A model generated the notes under the pieces. That model was not told the origin of the DNA. It saw only the letters and a program-made list of their open reading frames with translations, and ran no database searches. Both the position numbers and the translations under genes were made by a program. Source: Saprospirales bacterium (GTDB lineage: Bacteria > Bacteroidota > Bacteroidia > Chitinophagales > JADIYW01). From it: a stretch of 64,000 nt of DNA. The stretch covers positions 310,001 through 374,000 of the forward strand of contig JADJSS010000007.1 of the NCBI GenBank assembly GCA_016711605.1, given 5' to 3'. The first letter of the stretch is position 1; every line of letters starts with the position of its first letter. This document shows, piece by piece, positions 29,584-37,981 of this stretch.

Positions 29584-30379
29584 TAAAATACTCACCTAAA
29601 TCGCACAACACATCATTCAAACAATCTTCATTATAATGTTTTACAAATGCAGATTGTTTTTTGTAATTTTTAGTTGGATGATAGATAAAAAAGCAAGAAC
29701 CACCTTTTATTAAGTTTATGATTTTAGCATTTTTTTCAATTGGCAATGCAGGACAACCTTGGCTTCTGCCTAATTTTCCATTGTTTGCAATAAAATCTTT
29801 GCTTACATAATCTGCGCCATGAATTACTACACCACGATCGCGTGCTTTATCATTGATGCCTGGCTCTTGTCCATCTAATTTTAATGAAAAACCGTTAGAT
29901 CCATCATACGTTTCACTTGCTACATAAAAACCTAAACTGCTTTGGTAGGATTCGCTGTTGTTAGAAAAATTAGTTGCCCAAATTTCACCACTATTTCTGC
30001 CGTGTGCGCACAAACTTTTTGCAATTACTTTTTTAGTTTTTAAATTAATTACAAACAAACGTTCTTCGGTAGATGGTTTGCTGAAATCTAAAATAGTAAT
30101 GATGTTTTTTTTGTTGAGTTTGCCTTCGTTGTTGAGTTGCATGTAACCAGCTAATGCGTATTTCATCGCATCTTCAGAAATAAAAGAAAAACAACTCAAA
30201 AAATCTTGTAAGGTATTTTGAGGGTCAACTGGTTCTGTTAAATCAACTATTTGGTTTTGAGCAACTGGTGAATATTCATAAGTAGCAATATCATTTACGT
30301 TGGTATTACCATACGTTTGCATGTTGTTGAGTGGAAAAAATACAACTAACCAAATCAAAAAGATGGATCTTTTTTGCAT
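29468..30379 (-). CDS. Murein L,D-transpeptidase catalytic-domain protein (YkuD_2 type)
   Basis: An exported protein whose core (about residues 90-250) carries YkuD_2-family features: FSKPSTEERLFVINLKTKK, the CAHGRNSGE loop, GVVIHGADYVS and the catalytic GRSQGCPAL. It would act on periplasmic peptidoglycan or an amide substrate. The signal peptide covers residues 1-25. The last 45 residues, hydrophobic and cysteine-rich, are read antisense through the 3' end of the convergent transpeptidase gene. They do not look like family sequence, so the true stop is probably near 29590 and a small indel may have removed it. This family differs from the neighbouring YcbB-type enzyme. Confidence 0.8.
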   Translation of the reverse strand: MQKRSIFLIWLVVFFPLNNMQTYGNTNVNDIATYEYSPVAQNQIVDLTEPVDPQNTLQDFLSCFSFISEDAMKYALAGYMQLNNEGKLNKKNIITILDFSKPSTEERLFVINLKTKKVIAKSLCAHGRNSGEIWATNFSNNSESYQSSLGFYVASETYDGSNGFSLKLDGQEPGINDKARDRGVVIHGADYVSKDFIANNGKLGRSQGCPALPIEKNAKIINLIKGGSCFFIYHPTKNYKKQSAFVKHYNEDCLNDVLCDLGEYFITSNLFLLLYSCLELVCLNYCLDSPHLATTIFLVLFSI

Positions 30380-30594
30380 GTTAAAATTCTTAATTGTTGT
30401 TTACGTTTGTAGAGTTGACTCTATATTGTTGCGTTTCTTAAAACAAAAGTATATGCAAAACGCAAAGAATACCGATTTATTGGTACAAAAATTCATAAAA
30501 TTTTGTTAAACGATGGTTTTTTAGGAGTTTTTTAAGAAGCGATTTGATGTAAATCAATCTTGCCAATCGTACTACGATTATCATGGTAAGATAA

Positions 30595-31506
30595 TTACAT
30601 TTTCCAACCTTCAAAAAATGAGGTTTGCAACAATTGATACGTAGAAAAATTTCGGTTGTATTTTCCTGAAAATAAAAAACGCAATTGCATTCTGAAATAA
30701 AAATAAATAATGTTTAGAAATGACCAAATCGAATTTTGTTTGCGCAAGTAATAAACGTGATTTCTTGTGATGAGATGAATATAAAAATTGTTGAATTTAA
30801 ATTTTTTGGCGTTGCCTTTTTTCATGTTCGACAAACCACCAACTTTGTGGTATAATTTCTCAAACGGATAATAATATAAAACGTGCTTTTGTTGTTTGTA
30901 AATTCTGTAAAAAAAATCGGTATCATCGTAATACGCGAAATATTTTTCATCCATCAAACCAATATCATCAACCACTTCTTTTTTCAGTAAAACACAACAG
31001 GTTGGCGCGTAATCCATTTTTTCAATTTGGTCAAATTGTCCAACATCTTCCTGCTGAATACCAATATGATTGGTCATACAGCAATTGATTTTTTTAAATT
31101 TTGTTCCAGACCACCAAATGAGATTTGTTTCTGGATAGTACATCATTTTTGGCGCAACCAAACTGCAATTCAATGCTATCAATTGTTGTGATAAATTTTG
31201 TAATAAGGTGTTTGAAAATTCAACATCGTTATTGATAATTAAAAGTTCATCACAATTGTCTTCTATTGCATTTTCAATACCTTGATTATTACCAGCAGCA
31301 ACGCCAACATTGGTTTGGTTTTTTATAATTACAATTCTTTCGTCATTATATTTTTCAAGTATTTCTAACGTATTATCAGCAGAAACATTATCAATAATGT
31401 ATAAAATAAAATTGCTGTGTGTTTGGTTTAACACGCAATGCATAAACGGCTCAATAACATGCGCACTGTTGTAAGTAATGGTGATAATGCCGATTTTTTT
31501 GCTCAT
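30595..31506 (-). CDS. Family 2 glycosyltransferase (rhamnosyltransferase-like)
   Basis: A 303-residue soluble GT2 enzyme with a GT-A fold: IGIITITYNSAHVIE at the start, the IIDNVSADNTLE nucleotide site, and NNDVEF as the metal-binding region. Later parts are CVLLKKEVVDDIGLMDEKYFAYYDDTDFFYRI (acceptor base region) and YPFEKLYHKVGG. This arrangement is usual in WbbL-type dTDP-rhamnose transferases. No membrane helices other than a weak segment near residue 260 are seen. It lies next to a mobile RAYT unit and 14 kb from the main polysaccharide cluster, upstream in the same direction. The sugar donor is unknown. Confidence 0.85.
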   Translation of the reverse strand: MSKKIGIITITYNSAHVIEPFMHCVLNQTHSNFILYIIDNVSADNTLEILEKYNDERIVIIKNQTNVGVAAGNNQGIENAIEDNCDELLIINNDVEFSNTLLQNLSQQLIALNCSLVAPKMMYYPETNLIWWSGTKFKKINCCMTNHIGIQQEDVGQFDQIEKMDYAPTCCVLLKKEVVDDIGLMDEKYFAYYDDTDFFYRIYKQQKHVLYYYPFEKLYHKVGGLSNMKKGNAKKFKFNNFYIHLITRNHVYYLRKQNSIWSFLNIIYFYFRMQLRFLFSGKYNRNFSTYQLLQTSFFEGWKM

Positions 31507-31520
31507 TTTTAATCTTATTT

Positions 31521-31581
31521 AGTAGTCGTCGGACAACTTGTTTTGAGTTCAGACGACTCCAAGTCGTCAGAACACTTGTTT
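31521..31581. repeat. REP palindrome, left side of the RAYT gene
   Basis: GACGACT-CCA-AGTCGTC (31552-31568) is a perfect seven-base-pair hairpin. A partial copy (GTCGTCGGACAACTTGTTTT) lies just before it. The 32-base block from 31550, ending in GAACACTTGTTT, recurs with one difference on the other side of the transposase gene at 32192. Confidence 0.75.
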
Positions 31582-31585
31582 ATTT

Positions 31586-32149
31586 TTATAAAATGTTATA
31601 AACATCATCTCTAATTATTTCATAGCTTTCTTTGTAAAATGTTTTTTCAATAAATAAATCAAATTTTTTAGCTAATTCAACATTACACAAATTTGGTTTA
31701 TTAAAAAGATATTCATTAAATGATGAGTATTTCCAATCTTCTATTTTATCAACCATCTTTGCTTTTAACGGATTTTGGTGTATGTAATGAAAACAAGTTT
31801 GAAGATATTTATTATCTGTAACGTTTATTGCTTTTGCTTTTTGTTGAAAAACAGAACCAGTAGAATCATTTTGTTTTTGAATGGCTCTAGTATATGAGCT
31901 TTGCAGCGTACCAATTTTTCTAACTAATGGATGATTATCAAGATAGGTTTTAGCTTCAGTTTCTTTCACATATACCATCAAATGAAAATGGTTTGGCATT
32001 AAACAATATGACAAAATATCACAGGAAGGCAATAATTCTTTTTTTATTTTCGACAAAAAAAACTGATAATTTCTATCTTCAAAGAAGATTAAACCTTGAT
32101 TATTACCACGATTATAAATGTGATATATTTCGTGTTCTGTAAATTTCAT
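31586..32149 (-). CDS. REP-associated tyrosine transposase (RAYT, IS200-like Y1 family)
   Basis: A 187-residue Y1 transposase domain protein. The HUH metal-binding motif is HFH at residues 54-56 (LMPNHFHLMVY). The probable nucleophile is Tyr86 (SSYTRAIQK), and the GSVFQQKAKA and CFHYIHQNPLKAKM segments are characteristic of RAYTs. I chose the ATG at 32149 because translation from 32227 would run through the REP palindrome. REP hairpins lie immediately on both sides, the arrangement of a domesticated REP-spreading unit, rather than an IS200 element with its own ends. Such enzymes cut single-stranded REP DNA. The gene is intact, so it may be active. Confidence 0.88.
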   Translation of the reverse strand: MKFTEHEIYHIYNRGNNQGLIFFEDRNYQFFLSKIKKELLPSCDILSYCLMPNHFHLMVYVKETEAKTYLDNHPLVRKIGTLQSSYTRAIQKQNDSTGSVFQQKAKAINVTDNKYLQTCFHYIHQNPLKAKMVDKIEDWKYSSFNEYLFNKPNLCNVELAKKFDLFIEKTFYKESYEIIRDDVYNIL

Positions 32150-32191
32150 TTCTATCTTATCTTTTATAAATGTTGGATAGCTGTGTGTGGT

Positions 32192-32265
32192 CAGACGACT
32201 CCAAGTCGTCCGAACACTTGTTTTCATTTAGTCATCTGACGGCTTTGAGCCGTCTGACGACCTGC
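32192..32265. repeat. REP palindromes, right side of the RAYT gene
   Basis: The first hairpin, GACGACT-CCA-AGTCGTC (32194-32210), is identical to the left copy and in the same orientation. A second, related hairpin, GACGGCT-TTG-AGCCGTC (32238-32254), follows after about 27 bases. A pair of different but related REPs at one end and one and a half at the other is typical of REP clusters. Confidence 0.75.
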
Positions 32266-32311
32266 GTTGTGGTTAGAGTTATCAATCATAAAAATCATAT
32301 CAAGTTACCTT

Positions 32312-33454
32312 CTATTTCATCAACCCTTTTATCTTCATTTCCAATAAAGATTCGTCGTAATTATCGGTTAAAATATTTTGCTGATTGACCCAATTACAAA
32401 ATTGTTGAATTCCATCTTCAAAAGTAATTTTAGCTTCAAATCCAAGGTCATTTTTAATCAACGAAATATCTGCAAAATTATGTCTGATATCGCCTTTCCT
32501 GTATTGTCCGGAAATTTCTAACGGCACTTCAATTGCATAGTTTTTCATCAAAGCTTGTGCAACATGCAAAACAGAAATAGCAGTGCCCGTTCCAACGTTA
32601 TATACCTTGTTGTTTGCAGTTGTTTTTTCAATTCCACGTATCGTTGCATCAATTACATCATCAATAAAAACAAAATCTCTGCTTTCATTTCCATCTTCAA
32701 AAATATTAATTGGTTTTTGCTGTTTGATGCGTGTTGAAAATATCGATAAAATGCCAGTGTATGGATTTGATAACGATTGTCCAGGTCCATATACATTTTG
32801 ATAACGCAACGCAACGCACGGAATATTTAGCGATTTGCAACAAATTAGAATCGCTTGTTCCTGATGATATTTTGTTAAACCATAAATAGAATTTGGCTGA
32901 ATTTTACTTTGTTCATCGGTTGCGCAAACGGTTAAAAACTCTGTTTCATCTGTTGGATTTTTTATTTCAAAAATGCCATTTTGCAAATCAGTTTCGCTTC
33001 TATTCGTTGGATAAAAAAACAGGTTAGATTTTTGTGAGAAATATTTGCCTTCACCATATACAGCTCGCGAACTGGCAACTACTACTTTTTGAATATGGTG
33101 TTTTTGATTGGTCAAATAATCTAATAAAATAGAAGTACCTAAAACGTTTACATTGGTGTAGCGTTCGATTTCGTACATGCTTTGTCCGGTGCCAGTTTCA
33201 GCAGCCAAATGCACCACAATATCTTGATTTTGCAAAGCAGTTTCCCAATTATTTTTATTGGTAACATCGCCTTTTATAAAACGTACTTTATCTTTTATAG
33301 ATTGATATAATGGTGAAGTTTCGTCAGGATTTGCACCATGAATTTGTGGATGTAAGTTATCTAAAATAGTAACAGCATAACCATTTTCAATCAATCGTAA
33401 AGAAAGATTAGAGCCAATAAAACCAGCGCCACCAGTGATGAGAATATTCTTCAT
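32312..33454 (-). CDS. NAD-dependent sugar epimerase/dehydratase
   Basis: A 380-residue extended short-chain dehydrogenase. The Rossmann motif GGAGFIGSN is at residues 8-16. The catalytic Tyr-Lys pair is in SIYGLTKYHQE, with the Ser at VVASSRAVYGEG. The RYQNVYGPGQSLSNPYTG and DGNESRDFVFIDDV regions follow and are typical of UDP-glucose 4-epimerase-like enzymes that convert nucleotide sugars. The insertion between residues 140 and 180 (ERYFSQKSNLFFYPTNRSETDL-like) lengthens it relative to GalE. It lies upstream of the RAYT gene and the GT2 gene on the same strand, so it may once have formed a small glycosylation operon with the latter. The exact substrate is not predictable. Confidence 0.85.
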   Translation of the reverse strand: MKNILITGGAGFIGSNLSLRLIENGYAVTILDNLHPQIHGANPDETSPLYQSIKDKVRFIKGDVTNKNNWETALQNQDIVVHLAAETGTGQSMYEIERYTNVNVLGTSILLDYLTNQKHHIQKVVVASSRAVYGEGKYFSQKSNLFFYPTNRSETDLQNGIFEIKNPTDETEFLTVCATDEQSKIQPNSIYGLTKYHQEQAILICCKSLNIPCVALRYQNVYGPGQSLSNPYTGILSIFSTRIKQQKPINIFEDGNESRDFVFIDDVIDATIRGIEKTTANNKVYNVGTGTAISVLHVAQALMKNYAIEVPLEISGQYRKGDIRHNFADISLIKNDLGFEAKITFEDGIQQFCNWVNQQNILTDNYDESLLEMKIKGLMK

Positions 33455-33509
33455 TTTGCGCTGACAAAATAAGAAAATTTAGTGGAAGTTTTTTGTACAA
33501 AAATCTTAG

Positions 33510-33935
33510 TTAACCATCTATCATCACACTTATTGGTTCAAAACTAAGTAGATTAATAATTATCCAATGATCTTTGTCATGAATTGTAGTATAACATATT
33601 TCCCAATTTATCGGTGATTTATTTAAATCTGGTATTTTTATACTTTCTATAGCAAATTCTATATCAAAATTTTTAGTTTCAAAATTGTCTTGCCAATCAT
33701 TAAATTCTTTTATAATTAATGGAATAGATTTTTCTTTGATTGTATTATAATTATTTTCAATCGCTTCATAAAAATCTCTTTGAGATTGTGTAGGTGTAGA
33801 GCCATCTGAAATAATTGTTAATCCAATTTTTTCACCAGTTGGTAAAAATATTTTTTCACCTTCAAATAAGGCATTTTTTCCAGATGAAAAAGATAATTCG
33901 CCAAAAAAATCATCTTGTATTTTCTTCGGTTTTAA
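33510..33935 (-). CDS. Hypothetical protein without a usable start
   Basis: An open minus-strand frame of 141 codons with good coding character (FFGELSFSSGKNALFEGEKI ... GEKIGLTIISDGS ... INWEICYTTIHDKDHWIIIN). It has no ATG, GTG or TTG near its beginning, so an automatic caller would miss it. A TGA lies in frame just upstream (33936-33938). Adding one A to the A4 run near 33920 would join it to a TTG preceded by AAAAAGGGAA (TTG ATT AAA ACC GAA GAA). I do not recognise the family; the general look is of a small cytoplasmic protein of the kind found beside polymorphic-toxin or immunity genes, but nothing here proves that. Confidence 0.45.
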   Translation of the reverse strand, partial: LKPKKIQDDFFGELSFSSGKNALFEGEKIFLPTGEKIGLTIISDGSTPTQSQRDFYEAIENNYNTIKEKSIPLIIKEFNDWQDNFETKNFDIEFAIESIKIPDLNKSPINWEICYTTIHDKDHWIIINLLSFEPISVMIDG

Positions 33936-33951
33936 TCAAATTCCCTTTTTT

Positions 33952-34346
33952 TTAAAATTTTTTTGAAAATTTTATTTGAGTTTGCTCAAGTGTAGATTTT
34001 AATTTTTGTGGTGGTAGTGTTTTTATTTTTTTTGGTGTTTTTCTAAGAGTGAATGCAATTTTTGTCATTTCTTTATAGTGTTCGGTGGCGGTTTTGAAAT
34101 ATTTGTAAGCTTGGTGTTGCAAAATTAGTGATTCTATCTTCAGCCATTTTTTGTTTTTTTTGCTGAATAGTATTTCATTTTGAACCGTTTAGATAGTTCT
34201 AATTCATCTTGAGAAAATGGATTTTCTAGTTGTGTATTTCTGCTTTCGAGTAATAAATAAATTTCATGCAATAATTCATTGTCATTAGAAGATTCTAATT
34301 GATGTAAGATTGATTTCTTTTCTTGTAATAATTGTTCTGTTGACAT
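33952..34346 (-). CDS. Small hypothetical protein(s), probably one frameshifted gene
   Basis: The frame 34140-34346 encodes 68 residues (MSTEQLLQEKKSILHQLES ... FSQDELELSKRFK). A second frame, open from about 34175 down to the TAA at 33952, continues with a similar Lys/Gln-rich style (NEILFSKKNKKWLKIESLIL ... HYKEMTKIAFTLRK) but has no ATG start. One indel around the A-rich stretch 34145-34180 would fuse them into a protein of about 125-130 residues. The N-terminal part, short and helical with a LLHEIYLLLE segment, resembles small antitoxin-like proteins, but no toxin gene is evident and I do not assign a function. Confidence 0.4.
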
Positions 34347-34378
34347 AAAATAAAGTTACAAAAAATTATAATAAAATG

Positions 34379-34525
34379 CTACCTCAACACATTAATCACC
34401 AAACCAGATTTTTGTTTTGGTTTGAACCAAGTAGATTTTGGTGGCATAATATTTCCTGAGTCTGTAATTGCAATTAACTGGTTTAATGAAACTGAATAAT
34501 CTGTATTTGCTTTACATTCAGTTTA
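34379..34525 (-). pseudogene. C-terminal remnant of a DUF1015-family protein
   Basis: The minus strand reads 48 codons ending in DSGNIMPPKSTWFKPKQKSG and LVINVLR before TAG. This is the characteristic C-terminus of DUF1015 proteins, which normally exceed 400 residues. An in-frame TAA lies directly upstream, and the next 130 bases contain no further DUF1015-like sequence in any frame. The rest of the gene has been deleted or displaced. The fragment lies between small hypothetical genes and an SDR gene. Confidence 0.7.
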
Positions 34526-34662
34526 TACCGTTAACCAATTACGTACTAAACTAATAAACTCAGTTGTATTTCTTATAAATTTTATAAAAAGTTGTATAAG
34601 TAAAAAACCACCTTAAATGAATAGTAATCCAATTTTTTAGTATTAAAAAAAAAATTACTGTT

Positions 34663-35514
34663 CTAAAAAGTAAATCCGCTTTTTCGTTCGCTTTCTTTCC
34701 ATAATAAATCTTGTACATTTTTATCGTATGAAATGGCTGATGATTTTTTTGCTTTGCAATTATGAAAATAATTTGCAGTTATGTTTTTTACTTCATCGCT
34801 GGTTGCCAAATAAATGTGTGAACTTGCGCCTTTTTCTACGGTTAAACCAAATAGTTTAGATGCTGCATTCCATACCATTCCAAAAAATTTATTTCCATTT
34901 TTATTTCCAATTGGTGTGTACACAAAACCTGGATGCAATGCGTTTACAGTAATATTAAATGGTTTTGCTTTTTCTGCTAATGTATATGTAAACAATACGT
35001 TTGCAAGCTTACTTTGTTCGTAAGCACTTAACACGAAATATCTACCTTTCTTTTCATAAAATGATTCGACGTCTATTTTCTTTGCTTGATAATGCGAATC
35101 GCTCGCAACATTTACAATACGTGCGCCATTTGCGTTTTTCAATAAATCAAACAAATAGTATGTCAGCCAAAAATAATTAAAATGATTATTCGCCATGGTC
35201 ATTTCAATGCCATCAACTGATAATTGAAAATTATTAAAAACGCCACCAGCATTATTAAGCAACACATCCAATTTCTGAAAATCTTTTTTGATTTGTGTTG
35301 CAGCAACTTCAATAGATTTCTGTGAAGATAAATCTGCCTGATACACATGAATTTTGTTGTTGTTAGAAAACGCAATGATTTCTTTTTTTGCTTCATTTGC
35401 TTTTTCTAAATTTCTGCACAACAAAATAATTTCGTGATTTTGTTTAGCTAATTGTTTGGCTGCTTCCAATCCTAAACCAGAATTGGCACCTGAGATGAGT
35501 ATTGTTTTTTGCAT
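34663..35514 (-). CDS. Short-chain dehydrogenase/reductase (retinol-dehydrogenase-like)
   Basis: A 283-residue classical SDR that would oxidise or reduce an alcohol/carbonyl with NAD(P). The cofactor motif SGANSGLGLEAA is at residues 7-18. The NNAGG structural motif is near 87, and the catalytic Tyr-Lys is in LSAYEQSKLANV with the Ser in VNVASDSHY. The RDH-like HPGFVYTPIG follows. I start it at the ATG at 35514, because the upstream extension to 35574 translates the intergenic sequence that contains the dispersed CACGCAAAGAACGC repeat. Substrate unknown. Confidence 0.85.
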   Translation of the reverse strand: MQKTILISGANSGLGLEAAKQLAKQNHEIILLCRNLEKANEAKKEIIAFSNNNKIHVYQADLSSQKSIEVAATQIKKDFQKLDVLLNNAGGVFNNFQLSVDGIEMTMANNHFNYFWLTYYLFDLLKNANGARIVNVASDSHYQAKKIDVESFYEKKGRYFVLSAYEQSKLANVLFTYTLAEKAKPFNITVNALHPGFVYTPIGNKNGNKFFGMVWNAASKLFGLTVEKGASSHIYLATSDEVKNITANYFHNCKAKKSSAISYDKNVQDLLWKESERKSGFTF

Positions 35515-35544
35515 AGTGAAAGTTTTAATCAAAGTTAGGTAAAT

Positions 35545-35580
35545 TTTTCTCACGCAAAGAACGCTAAGAGGCAAAGGTTT
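35545..35580. repeat. Dispersed CTTTGCGTGA-type intergenic sequence
   Basis: TCACGCAAAGAACGCTAAGA followed by GGCAAAGG is, in reverse complement, close to the CCTTTGCGTCTTTGCGTGA found just before murI (12290-12308). It is a short intergenic motif of a type scattered through Bacteroidota genomes. Function unknown. Confidence 0.4.
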
Positions 35581-35689
35581 TTTGTTTTAACTTAAGGAAC
35601 AAATTTTACATTTAATCCTTTTGTTTTATTTTGTTCAGAAACTTGGGACATTTGTGGTTCATTAATAATAACTATTGTATTATTGAAAA

Positions 35690-35850
35690 TTAATCTAAAT
35701 CTATATCTTTTAAATCATCTATTAGTTGATCTCTTTTTCTTCGTATTCTTTTTGTCTTTTATAGTTATAGTAGGGGTCACAAGGGGTTTATAGATTCTAA
35801 AAATCCAATATGCAAAAAAAAATAAAGAATAATATAAAAAGAGAATCCAT
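35690..35850 (-). CDS. Possible small membrane protein downstream of uvrB, frame broken
   Basis: Its ATG overlaps the restored uvrB stop (TAATG). The literal frame gives only MDSLFILFFIFFCILDF. Neighbouring frames continue with AYWIFRIYKPL, then YNYKRQKEYEEK and finally RDQLIDDLKDIDLD before a TAA at 35690-35692. One change in the T8 run near 35815, and one or two more, would make a protein of about 50-55 residues with a membrane helix and an acidic coil. The hydrophobic head, charged tail and coupling to uvrB argue for a real small gene, but this is inference. Confidence 0.35.
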
Positions 35851-37878
35851 TATCCTAATTTTTCCTGCCATTTAAACATCTCATCTCTTAATCGAGCTGC
35901 TTCCATAAAATCCATTTGTTTAGATGCCTTCTGCATAGCTTTTTTTTAATTTCTCTACTTTTTTCTCTATTTCATTACTGCTTAAATATTCGCTTTCTTC
36001 TTCAGCTGCATAAACCAATTTATCTTGTTCGTCTTTGTATTTATTATCTGCAGTTTTATCGAGTTTTCGAATATCTAAGATTGTTGCGCGATGCAAAATA
36101 TCTTCTTTACTTCTAAAAATAGTTTTTGGTGTAATGTTGTGTTCGATATTATACGCAATTTGTTTTTCGCGTCTTCGTTCGGTTTCTTCAATCGTTTTTT
36201 TCATCGATTTTGTCATCACATCTGCGTAGAAAATAACCAAACCGTTTGCGTTTCGTGCTGCACGACCTGCAGTTTGCGTTAAGGAACGAACATTGCGCAA
36301 AAAACCTTCTTTGTCAGCATCCAAAATGGCAACCAAACTCACTTCAGGAATATCTAAACCTTCGCGCAATAAGTTGACACCAATCAGCACATCGAAATCG
36401 CCTAAACGCAAACCCTGAATAATTTCTACGCGTTCCATGGTATCAACATCGCTGTGCAAATACTTGCATTTGATATTTAGTTTGGTTAGATATTTCGACA
36501 ACTCTTCACTCATTCGTTTCGTTAAAGTAGTTACCAAAACGCGTTCGTTGGCAGCAATGCGTTTATGAATTTCATCTAATAAATCATCAATTTGATTAAC
36601 ACTTGGTCGCACATCAATTGGCGGATCGAGCAAGCCAGTTGGTCGCACTACTTGTTCCACAAATTCGCCTTCTGTTTTCATTAATTCATAATCACCTGGT
36701 GTTGCTGACACATAAATAATTTGGTTCAACAACGATTCGTATTCATTAAAATTCAACGGGCGATTATCCATCGCGCTCGGCAATCGAAAACCATATTCCA
36801 CCAAATTTAATTTTCTGCTTCTGTCGCCACCATACATCGCACCAATTTGCGGAATGGTTACATGACTTTCATCTACAATTAATAAATAATCTTCCGGAAA
36901 ATAATCAAACAAACAAAACGGTCTGTCGCCTGCATGTCGTCTATCAAAAAATCGAGAGTAATTTTCGATACCACTGCAATAACCAAGTTCACGCATCATT
37001 TCCAAATCAAAATTTACGCGCTCATCTAATCGTTTTGCTTCCTGTGTTTTTCCAGTTAAATTATAATAATCAACATGCGCTTTTAATTCGTCTTGAATTT
37101 CATTGATGATGGTTGGCATCATGTTTTTCGGTGCGATATAAATGTTTGCAGGAAACAAGGCAATATCATTTAATTGTTCGATTCGTTTGCCAGAAGCTGG
37201 CTCAAACGACTCGAGTTCTTCGACATCGTCGCCCCAAAATACAATACGATATGCATAATCAGCATATGGTAAAAAAACCTCTACAGTATCGCCAATTACT
37301 CGAAAATTTCCACGCTGAAAATCAGCAGTGGTGCGCGAATACAAAATGCTCACCATATTAAACAACAAGGTATTTCGAGAGATAGTTTGTCCTTTTGAAA
37401 TGCGAATAATTTGATTTTTATATTCGGCCGGATTTCCTAAACCATAAATACACGAAACCGAAGCCACCACAATTACATCGCGTCTTCCACTCATTAAAGA
37501 AGTTGTGGTGCTGAGTCGTAATTTTTCTATTTCTGCATTAATCGATAAATCTTTTTCGATGTAGGTATCGGAAACAGGAATGTATGCTTCTGGTTGATAA
37601 TAATCGTAATACGATGTAAAGAATTCGACTTTATTATCAGGAAAAAACTCTTTGAACTCAGTATATAATTGCGCAACCAACGTTTTATTGTGCGACAAAA
37701 CCAGTGTAGGTCGTTGTGTTTTTTCAATAACATTAGCAATAGTAAATGTTTTACCAGAACCAGTAACACCTAATAAAACCTGTTCTTTTTCATTATTAAA
37801 AATACCATTGCTTAACTGTTTAATAGCAGTTGGTTGGTCGCCTGCTGGCTGATAATTAGAATGAATTTTGAATGGCAT
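35850..37878 (-). CDS. uvrB: UvrABC excinuclease subunit B, C-terminal frameshift
   Basis: DNA-damage recognition helicase of nucleotide excision repair, working with UvrA and UvrC. The Walker A motif GVTGSGKT is at residues 37-44. The beta-hairpin region YYDYYQPEAY is near residue 90, and DESHV (motif II) near 335. The C-terminal helicase motifs QTAGRAARNANG are near 540. The literal frame stops at 35920 after KKSYAEGI. Removing one A from the A8 run (T8 at 35940-35947 on the plus strand) lets translation continue with KKAMQKASKQMDFMEAARLR, the UVR domain that binds UvrC, and end at 35850. The result is 675 residues, the normal length. Confidence 0.95.
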
Positions 37879-37981
37879 GGTGATACAAATCTAACATAAA
37901 CAAAAGATAAGAACTCTATTTTGATTTAGAAAATGTATGTTTAAATAAAACAAAACCGTATTTTTAATTAAACATAAAAAG

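Noticed and set aside
31586..32227. Longer RAYT protein starting at 32227
   Set aside because: The extra 26 residues translate the REP hairpin and its flank, which are repeat DNA rather than protein sequence.
34140..34346. Antitoxin of a type II toxin-antitoxin pair
   Set aside because: Only size and helicity suggest it. No toxin-like partner (PIN, RelE, Fic or HicA pattern) is readable next to it.
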